Shown here piece after piece: positions 23,228 through 27,838 of a stretch of 27,838 nucleotides of DNA (its first letter is position 1; each line of letters opens with the position of its first letter). A program made the translations under genes and the position numbers. Location of the stretch: the NCBI GenBank assembly GCA_904501705.1, contig CAJGCA010000016.1, forward strand, positions 1 through 27,838, written 5' to 3'. The notes beneath the pieces are model-generated. The model did not search any database. It saw only the letters and a list, made by a program, of their open reading frames with translations, and had not been told where the DNA came from. The DNA is from Clostridiaceae bacterium (GTDB lineage Bacteria > Bacillota > Clostridia > Oscillospirales > Acutalibacteraceae).

Positions 23228-23728
23228 TTAACCCACGATTTCCTGCGCCGTCTTGCCGCGGGAGGCAGCAGCCTCCTCCGCGGTACGCAGCTGCATCAGA
23301 CCCGCCATAGCGGCGCTGACGACGTTGCAGGGATTGTTCGAGCGCAGAGCCTTGGTACGGATATCCTTGATACCGGCAGCTTCCACGACCGCACGGACAG
23401 CACCGCCGGCGATAACGCCGGTACCGGGGGCGGCGGGCTTCATCAGAACCTCGCCGGCGCCGAACTTGCCGATGACTTCGTGCGGAATGGTGGTGCCCTT
23501 CAGGGAAATCTTCACCAGATGCTTCTTGGCATCCTCGATGCCCTTGCGGATAGCATCCGGAACTTCGCCCGCTTTACCGGTGCCGAAGCCCACGGTGCCC
23601 TTGCCATCGCCCACGACGACCAGCGCCGCGAATTTCATCACGCGGCCGCCCTTGACGGTCTTGCTGACGCGGTTGATGGCAACCACGGTTTCTTTGTACT
23701 CGTTATCGATTACTTCTCTTCTGGCCAA
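23228..23728 (-). CDS. rpsE: 30S ribosomal protein S5 (TTG start)
   Basis: This 166-residue protein of the small subunit helps accuracy and mRNA unwinding, and its loop near residues 20-30 is where spectinomycin resistance changes arise. It shows ETVVAINRVSKTVKGGRVMKFAALVVVGD, GTVGFGTGKAGEVPDAIRKG and GVIAGGAVRAVVEAAG. I place the start at TTG 23728 (ARREVIDNEYKE follows) because GGGAGGA at 23736-23742 lies 7 bases before it, and 166 residues is the usual length. A longer reading begins inside rplR with no site. Confidence 0.95.
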   Translation of the reverse strand: MARREVIDNEYKETVVAINRVSKTVKGGRVMKFAALVVVGDGKGTVGFGTGKAGEVPDAIRKGIEDAKKHLVKISLKGTTIPHEVIGKFGAGEVLMKPAAPGTGVIAGGAVRAVVEAAGIKDIRTKALRSNNPCNVVSAAMAGLMQLRTAEEAAASRGKTAQEIVG

Positions 23729-23735
23729 AGTATAT

Positions 23736-23742
23736 TCCTCCC
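23736..23742 (-). promoter_or_regulatory. Ribosome binding site fixing the rpsE TTG start
   Basis: On the minus strand GGGAGGA is 7 bases before TTG 23728. No ATG or GTG in frame lies at a useful distance, so TTG is the likely start. Confidence 0.8.
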
Positions 23743-23747
23743 TTTCC

Positions 23748-24107
23748 TTAGAACTTGAGGCCGCCCTCACGGGCGCCTTCGGCCAGCTCTTGCACACGGC
23801 CGTGGTAGACATAGCCGCCGCGGTCGAACACGACCTCGGTGATACCCTTTTCAGCGGCGCGTTTTGCGATCAGCTCGCCGACCTTACGGGCGGCAGCCTT
23901 GTTGCCACCGGTCATACCGAAATCCTTCTCGTTAGAGGAGGCGGCAGCCAGTGTTACTCCCTTGACATCATCGATCACCTGGGCGTAGATGTGGTTGAGG
24001 GAGCGATATACATCAAGGCGGGGACGCTCAGCAGTGCCGCTGATCTTACCGCGGACACGCTTGTGGCGATGCAGACGAGCTGCATTGCTGTCTTTCTTGC
24101 TCACCAT
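23748..24107 (-). CDS. rplR: 50S ribosomal protein L18
   Basis: This 119-residue protein of the large subunit binds 5S rRNA with L5. It shows RHKRVRGKISGTAERPRLDV, RSLNHIYAQVIDD and FDRGGYVYHGRVQELAEGAREGGL, all typical. GAAGGAGTG lies 8 bases before the ATG. Its 3' end is 20 bases from the rpsE start. Confidence 0.98.
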   Translation of the reverse strand: MVSKKDSNAARLHRHKRVRGKISGTAERPRLDVYRSLNHIYAQVIDDVKGVTLAAASSNEKDFGMTGGNKAAARKVGELIAKRAAEKGITEVVFDRGGYVYHGRVQELAEGAREGGLKF

Positions 24108-24125
24108 AGTTGTTTCACTCCTTCT

Positions 24126-24674
24126 TTACTTCTTGCCCTTACCGCCGGCCTTACCTTCCTTGCGGCGGATGTGCTCAGTGGTGTACTTGATACCCTTGCC
24201 CTTATACGGCTCGGGCGGACGCTTCTCGCGGACTTCGGCAGCAAACTGGCCAACCAGCTGCTTATCCATGCCGGAGATGACGATCTGGTTGGGACCGGGA
24301 GCCTCGATGGTGATACCGGGGATCTCGGACACGATGACCTGATGGCTGTAGCCCAGGTTCATCACCAGGTTGGAACCCTGCTTCTGCACACGGTAACCAA
24401 CGCCGTTGACCTCGAGCTCCTTCTTGAAGCCCTCGGTGACACCGATGACCATGTTGTTGATCAGGGTGCGGGTCAGACCATGCAGAGAACGGTTCTCTTT
24501 ATCGTCGTTGGGACGGGTGACGAGCACCTCGTTGCCGGCAACCTCAACGGTCATGGCGGTGTTGTACTTCTGGGTCAGGGTGCCCTTCGGGCCCTTAACG
24601 GTGACAACGCCGTCCGCCGCTTTGACTTCGACGCCGGCGGGGATAGCGATCGGCTTACGACCAATTCTAGACAT
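24126..24674 (-). CDS. rplF: 50S ribosomal protein L6
   Basis: This 182-residue protein of the large subunit sits near the factor-binding site and sarcin-ricin loop. It starts MSRIGRKPIAIPAGVEVKA, and the two repeated folds are visible. The second holds GYSHQVIVSEIPGITIEAPGPN and the closing RPPEPYKGKGIKYTTEHIRRKEGKAGGK. AAGGGGG lies 9 bases before the ATG. It is placed between rpsH and rplR. Confidence 0.98.
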   Translation of the reverse strand: MSRIGRKPIAIPAGVEVKAADGVVTVKGPKGTLTQKYNTAMTVEVAGNEVLVTRPNDDKENRSLHGLTRTLINNMVIGVTEGFKKELEVNGVGYRVQKQGSNLVMNLGYSHQVIVSEIPGITIEAPGPNQIVISGMDKQLVGQFAAEVREKRPPEPYKGKGIKYTTEHIRRKEGKAGGKGKK

Positions 24675-24688
24675 ATTCTTCTACCCCC

Positions 24689-25090
24689 TTACCAAATGAA
24701 CGCCAGGACTTCGCCGCCCACGTTCGCTGCGCGCGCTGCCTTGTCGGTCATAACGCCCTTGGAAGTGGAAACGATCGCGGTGCCGATGCCCTTCATGACC
24801 TTCGGCATGTCCTCGCTGCTGGAATAGATGCGCAGGCCGGGCTTAGACACACGACGCAGACCCATCAGGACGGGCGTACGAGACGCACCCTGATATTTCA
24901 GCGCAATGCGGATGATGCCCTGCTTGCCATCTTCGATAACTTTGAACTCTTTGACATATCCCTCGTCAACAAGAATCTGGGCAATAGCCTTCTTCATGTT
25001 GGAAGCGGGGATATCCACCGTCTCATGCTTCGCAGAATTCGCGTTGCGGATTCGGGTCAGCATATCGGCGATAGTATCAGAAATTTGCAT
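24689..25090 (-). CDS. rpsH: 30S ribosomal protein S8
   Basis: This 133-residue protein is a primary 16S rRNA binder in the small-subunit platform. It starts ISDTIADMLTRIRNANSAKH and ends with VSTSKGVMTDKAARAANVGGEVLAFIW, whose SKGVMTDKAAR segment is the rRNA contact. AAGGAGG lies before the ATG. In E. coli S8 also represses this operon; no matching leader is evident here. Confidence 0.98.
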   Translation of the reverse strand: MQISDTIADMLTRIRNANSAKHETVDIPASNMKKAIAQILVDEGYVKEFKVIEDGKQGIIRIALKYQGASRTPVLMGLRRVSKPGLRIYSSSEDMPKVMKGIGTAIVSTSKGVMTDKAARAANVGGEVLAFIW

Positions 25091-25128
25091 AACCTCTACC
25101 TCCTTATAAATGGTTGCTATTGCGGAAC

Positions 25129-25314
25129 TTACCAGCTAGCCTTCTTCACGCCCGGGATCTCGCCCTTGTAGGCCAGCTCACGGAAGCAAATACGGCAGAT
25201 GCCATACCGACGCAGGTACGCGTGCGGACGGCCGCAGATCTTGCAGCGGTTGTACGCGCGGGTGGAGAACTTCGGCGCCTTCTGCTGCTTTAACTTCATC
25301 GATGTTTTCGCCAT
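25129..25314 (-). CDS. rpsN: 30S ribosomal protein S14, zinc (type Z) form
   Basis: This 61-residue small-subunit head protein carries a four-cysteine zinc site, Cys24, Cys27, Cys40 and Cys43 (CKIC and CRIC), within RPHAYLRRYGICRICFREL. Its short length and cysteines show it is the type Z form usual in Gram-positives. GGAGGGAGA lies before the ATG. It is placed between rplE and rpsH. Confidence 0.99.
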   Translation of the reverse strand: MAKTSMKLKQQKAPKFSTRAYNRCKICGRPHAYLRRYGICRICFRELAYKGEIPGVKKASW

Positions 25315-25329
25315 AACAATTCTCCCTCC

Positions 25330-25869
25330 TTATTTCGCGAACGGAGCGCCCATCAGAGTGAGCAGCTCACGCGCTTCTTCGTCGGTGGTGGCGGTGGTGA
25401 CAAAGCACAGGTCCATGCCGCGCACCTTGTCGATCTTATCGTAGTCGATCTCAGGGAAGATCAACTGCTCCTTGAGGCCCATGTTGTAGTTGCCACGGCC
25501 ATCGAAGGAGTTCGCGTTGATACCGCGGAAGTCGCGGACGCGGGGCAGAGCCACGTTGAACAGGCGGTCGACGAACTCGTACATACGCTCGCCGCGCAGG
25601 GTAACCTTCGCGCCGATGTTCATGCCCTCACGGAGCTTAAAGTTCGCGACGGACTTGCGCGCCTTGCAGACGACGGGGCGCTGACCGGTGATCGCAGACA
25701 GGTCGTTGATGATGGCATCGATGACCTTCGCGTTATCACGGGCTTCGCCGCAGCCGACGTTGATGACGACCTTGTCCAGCTTCGGGATCTGCATTACGCT
25801 CTTGTACCCGAACTTTTTCATCAGGGCAGGAGCGATCTCGCTTTTATACGTTTCTTTTAATCTAGCCAT
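25330..25869 (-). CDS. rplE: 50S ribosomal protein L5
   Basis: This 179-residue protein of the large subunit binds 5S rRNA and contacts P-site tRNA. It starts MARLKETYKSEIAPALMKK and shows QIPKLDKVVINVGCGEA, TGQRPVVCKARKSVANFKLREG and FPEIDYDKIDKVRGMD. The length is typical. The ATG at 25869 has GGAGGGA upstream; an in-frame extension starting inside rplX is rejected. Confidence 0.98.
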   Translation of the reverse strand: MARLKETYKSEIAPALMKKFGYKSVMQIPKLDKVVINVGCGEARDNAKVIDAIINDLSAITGQRPVVCKARKSVANFKLREGMNIGAKVTLRGERMYEFVDRLFNVALPRVRDFRGINANSFDGRGNYNMGLKEQLIFPEIDYDKIDKVRGMDLCFVTTATTDEEARELLTLMGAPFAK

Positions 25870-25886
25870 TTCGCTTCTTTCCCTCC

Positions 25887-26219
25887 TTACAGTTCTTCGC
25901 CGCACTTCTTGCAGATGCGGACAGAGCGCTCTTTACCGGCAGCGTTCTGCACTTTCTTGTGCGCAACGCGGGTAGCCTTTTTGCAGGCGGGGCAGACCAC
26001 CTGAACCTTAGACGCGTACATCGCGCCCTCAGCCTCGATGATGCCGCCGGGATCGCCGGCCTTGCGGGGCTTCACATGCTTCTTAATCATGTTCTGGCCC
26101 TCGACGATGACTTTGCCCTCTTTGGGGCTGACAGCCAGGACTTTGCCCTGCTTGCCTTTGTCGTCACCGCTGATGATCAGGACGGTATCGTCCTTTTTCA
26201 CATGCAGTTTGTTACTCAA
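25887..26219 (-). CDS. rplX: 50S ribosomal protein L24 (TTG start, zinc ribbon tail)
   Basis: This 110-residue early-assembly protein of the large subunit lies near the exit tunnel. The KOW motif DTVLIISGDDKGKQGKVLAV follows the start SNKLHVKKD. The end holds Cys76/Cys79 (CPAC) and Cys103/Cys106 (CKKC), a zinc-ribbon-like pair also seen in other clostridial L24. I place the start at TTG 26219 since GGAGGTG (26226-26232) lies 6 bases before it. The ATG at 26234 overlaps the rplN stop, and that same site would lie inside its coding region. Confidence 0.95.
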   Translation of the reverse strand: MSNKLHVKKDDTVLIISGDDKGKQGKVLAVSPKEGKVIVEGQNMIKKHVKPRKAGDPGGIIEAEGAMYASKVQVVCPACKKATRVAHKKVQNAAGKERSVRICKKCGEEL

Positions 26220-26225
26220 TTTCGA

Positions 26226-26232
26226 CACCTCC
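26226..26232 (-). promoter_or_regulatory. Ribosome binding site fixing the rplX TTG start
   Basis: On the minus strand GGAGGTG is 6 bases before TTG 26219. The site sits within the first codons of the alternative ATG at 26234, which argues against that ATG. Confidence 0.82.
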
Positions 26233-26233
26233 A

Positions 26234-26602
26234 TTACAGTACTTCGGGAGCGAGGGACAGGATCTTCAGATAATCCTTGTCACGCAGCTCACGGGCCACA
26301 GGCCCAAAGATACGGGTGCCGCGGGGTGTCTTATCATCACGGATAATGACCGCCGCGTTCTCATCGAAACGGATGTAGGTACCATCCGCACGACGAACAC
26401 CCTTCACGGAACGGACGATAACGGCTTTCACCACATCGCCCTTCTTCACGACGCCGCCGGGAGCCGCTTTCTTAACGGAAGCGACGACCACGTCGCCGAT
26501 GTTGGCATACCTCCGACCGGAACCACCCAGAACGCGAATGCACATCAGTTCTTTCGCGCCGGTGTTATCGGCTACTTTGAGGTAGGTTTGCTGTTGAACC
26601 AC
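26234..26602 (-). CDS. rplN: 50S ribosomal protein L14 (GTG start)
   Basis: This 122-residue protein of the large subunit forms a bridge to the 30S subunit. It shows QQQTYLKVADNTGAKELMCI and VLGGSGRRYANIGDVVVASV near the start and RELRDKDYLKILSLAPEVL at the end. I choose GTG at 26602: AAAGGAGG (26610-26617) lies 7 bases before it, and 122 is the exact length common to this family. A start six codons further up would place that site inside the gene. An 83-base or longer gap separates it from rpsQ. Confidence 0.97.
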   Translation of the reverse strand: MVQQQTYLKVADNTGAKELMCIRVLGGSGRRYANIGDVVVASVKKAAPGGVVKKGDVVKAVIVRSVKGVRRADGTYIRFDENAAVIIRDDKTPRGTRIFGPVARELRDKDYLKILSLAPEVL

Positions 26603-26609
26603 AGTTTTT

Positions 26610-26617
26610 CCTCCTTT
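26610..26617 (-). promoter_or_regulatory. Ribosome binding site fixing the rplN GTG start
   Basis: On the minus strand AAAGGAGG is 7 bases before GTG 26602, which gives the family length of 122 residues. Confidence 0.85.
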
Positions 26618-26620
26618 CAA

Positions 26621-26703
26621 GGAGCACCATTTTTATCACACCAACCCCGCTGACCCTAGCAAAAAGCTATGCCACGAGACGGTATGCGGTGCAACTGACA
26701 CAA
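26621..26703 (-). other. Longer gap between rpsQ and rplN
   Basis: The gap is longer than most in this tightly packed cluster. On the minus strand it holds TTGCAC, then 17 bases and CATAGC with a TGG before it, a weak promoter-like pair, and later the AT-rich GTGATAAAAAT. A short TAGC/GCTA hairpin also occurs. No gene is seen. Confidence 0.35.
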
Positions 26704-26961
26704 TTATTTCGCTTTCTCGATGATATTGGTGACGCGCCAGCACTTGTCCTTGGACAGATGACGGGTCTCCATAACCTCCACGCGGTCGCCCACGCGGCAT
26801 TCGTTGTTCTCGTCGTGCGCTTTCAGCTTCACGGTGCGCTTGACGATCTTCTTGTAGAGGGGATGACGCACGTTGTCGGCGATCGCGATGACGACGGTCT
26901 TATCCATCTTGTCGCTCACGACGGTGCCCACACGGGTCTTTCTCAGATTGCGTTCGCTCAC
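26704..26961 (-). CDS. rpsQ: 30S ribosomal protein S17 (GTG start)
   Basis: This 85-residue primary 16S rRNA binder is an OB-fold protein of the small-subunit body. It starts SERNLRKTRVGTVVSDKMDKT and shows VKRTVKLKAHDENNECRVGD and VEVMETRHLSKDKCWRV. The start codon is GTG, with AAGGAGGAG 5 bases before it, and the length is usual. It is followed by a gap of about 100 bases before the rplN GTG. Confidence 0.98.
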   Translation of the reverse strand: MSERNLRKTRVGTVVSDKMDKTVVIAIADNVRHPLYKKIVKRTVKLKAHDENNECRVGDRVEVMETRHLSKDKCWRVTNIIEKAK

Positions 26962-26978
26962 AATAACTCCTCCTTCCG

Positions 26979-27188
26979 TTACGCCTGAGCCTTCAGCTCG
27001 CGCTCGCGGATGATCGTCTTAACAACGGCGATCTCCTTACGCACGGCCTTCAGGCGCATCGGATTATCCAACTGGTTGATCGCGTGCTGGAACCGCAGGT
27101 TGAACAGATCCTTCTTCAGATCGTCGAGCTTCTCAGCCAGTTCCACGTCGTTCATCTCACGGATCTTTTCCATTTCGCTAGCTTTCAT
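26979..27188 (-). CDS. rpmC: 50S ribosomal protein L29
   Basis: This 69-residue protein has two long antiparallel helices near the exit tunnel, where it helps receive targeting factors. It shows MNDVELAEKLDDLKKDLFNL, RFQHAINQLDNP and the basic VRKEIAVVKTIIRERE. The ATG overlaps the rplP stop by one base (TAATG), with GGAGG in the rplP tail, so translation is coupled. Confidence 0.98.
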   Translation of the reverse strand: MKASEMEKIREMNDVELAEKLDDLKKDLFNLRFQHAINQLDNPMRLKAVRKEIAVVKTIIRERELKAQA

Positions 27189-27613
27189 TACTGCTCGACC
27201 TCCGTTTCTTCCTTACGGACAAATTTGCACTTGATGGGCAGCTTGTTGGCAGCCAGACGCAGAGCCTCACGGGCAACGTCCTCGGCTACGCCGGCCATCT
27301 CGAACATAATGCGGCCGGGCTTGACCACGGCCACCCAGTACTCGGGAGAACCTTTACCGGAACCCATGCGGGTCTCGGCGGGCTTTTCCGTGATGGGCTT
27401 ATCGGGGAAAATCTTGATCCAGGTCTTACCGCCACGCTTGGTGTAACGCGTCATAGCGATACGGGCAGCCTCGATCTGACGGGAGGTGATCCACGCGGGC
27501 TCGAGAGCCTGCAGACCAAACTCACCGTAGGTGACCTTGTTGCCGCTGAGGGCCTTACCGGTCAGACGGCCGCGATGAACGCGACGATATTTTACTCTCT
27601 TGGGTAACAGCAT
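27188..27613 (-). CDS. rplP: 50S ribosomal protein L16
   Basis: This 141-residue protein of the large subunit lies close to the A-site tRNA. It starts MLLPKRVKYRRVHRGRLTGK and shows VTYGEFGLQALEPAWITSRQ, RYTKRGGKTWIKIFPDKPIT and the RMGSGKGSPEYWVAVVKPG loop that points at the tRNA. The ATG overlaps the rpsC stop by one base, and the rpsC tail provides GGAGG. Confidence 0.98.
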   Translation of the reverse strand: MLLPKRVKYRRVHRGRLTGKALSGNKVTYGEFGLQALEPAWITSRQIEAARIAMTRYTKRGGKTWIKIFPDKPITEKPAETRMGSGKGSPEYWVAVVKPGRIMFEMAGVAEDVAREALRLAANKLPIKCKFVRKEETEVEQ

Positions 27614-27838
27614 TACTTGCGGCCTCCTTCCCGACGGGGTTTGGCAGCGCCGACGAGAACCTCACCGCGATACAGCCAGACCTTGATACCGATCTTGCCG
27701 TAGGTGGTGTTCGCCTCAGCGAAGCCATAGTCGATGTCCGCACGCAGGGTCTGCAGCGGAATGGTGCCCTCATGATACTGCTCATTACGGGCAATTTCCG
27801 CGCCGCCCAGACGGCCGGAGCACTTAACCTTGATACCC
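27613..27838 (-). CDS. rpsC: 30S ribosomal protein S3, C-terminal part (5' end outside window)
   Basis: The last 75 codons of S3 are present and run off the right edge. The visible stretch reads GIKVKCSGRLGGAEIAR, then PLQTLRADIDYGFAEA and KIGIKVWLYRGE, ending in a Lys/Arg/Gly-rich tail. S3 lines the mRNA entry channel of the small subunit; its KH domain lies outside this window. The stop overlaps the rplP start (TAATG). Confidence 0.97.
   Translation of the reverse strand, partial: GIKVKCSGRLGGAEIARNEQYHEGTIPLQTLRADIDYGFAEANTTYGKIGIKVWLYRGEVLVGAAKPRREGGRK

Noticed and set aside
23253..24827. Plus-strand open frame of about 524 codons over rpsE, rplR and rplF
   Set aside because: It covers three essential ribosomal genes in antisense and has no motif; it follows from codon bias in those genes.
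1..27838. Mobile elements, prophage, CRISPR arrays, tRNA or rRNA genes
   Set aside because: I found no transposase or integrase motifs, no regularly spaced repeats and no tRNA or rRNA cores on either strand by reading; gene order looks like a stable chromosome.

Overview
This is a chromosomal segment of a low-to-moderately GC-rich spore-forming Firmicute, most likely a class Clostridia member of the Oscillospiraceae/Ruminococcaceae type. The basis is a full-length SpoIIE, a C-minus (zinc) S14, consensus GGAGG Shine-Dalgarno sites, a BMP-type nucleoside/lipoprotein importer and the Firmicute order of the S10-spc-alpha cluster. The genus cannot be named from sequence reading alone. I see no mobile element, prophage, CRISPR array, tRNA or rRNA.

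Layout, left to right. (1) 1-1716: the 3' end of an AEC-family carrier converges on a minus-strand lemA plus TPM-domain lipoprotein pair, with one hairpin between them that can terminate both. (2) 1963-4547: spoIIE on the plus strand, with a widely spaced promoter that fits Spo0A activation, then a convergent 61-residue protein of unknown function on the minus strand. (3) 4651-7927: a plus-strand run of a one-chain iron-sulfur L-serine dehydratase, a polyprenyl-phosphate glycosyltransferase (GT2), a GtrA-family membrane protein and an anchored N-acetylmuramoyl-L-alanine amidase. (4) 7973-13129: a BMP substrate-binding lipoprotein behind a perfect consensus promoter, then an ATPase with two ABC domains and two permeases, closed by a strong terminator. 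(5) 13135-16209: a convergent 1024-residue YfhO-family membrane protein. (6) 16291-27838: an uninterrupted minus-strand ribosomal cluster. In transcription order it is rpsC (partial), rplP, rpmC, rpsQ, rplN, rplX, rplE, rpsN, rpsH, rplF, rplR, rpsE, rpmD, rplO, secY, adk, map, infA, rpmJ, rpsM, rpsK, rpsD, rpoA, rplQ, then a terminator.

How the genes may work together. The left half is mainly cell envelope and sporulation. The GT2 and GtrA proteins, with the YfhO protein 6 kb away, are the three parts known from CsbB-GtcA-YfhO type glycosylation of teichoic acids in Bacillus and Listeria: load a sugar on undecaprenyl phosphate, flip it, then transfer it outside. The BMP cassette looks like a highly expressed nucleoside importer. 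The right half is core translation and secretion.

The window is mostly ordinary core genome, and I did not find a clearly new multi-gene system. The best leads are the split glycosylation triad, the 61-residue protein beside spoIIE, an acidic Pro/Ala-rich tail on YfhO, the BMP promoter and leader, and several non-ATG starts in the ribosomal cluster that automatic annotation could easily misplace.
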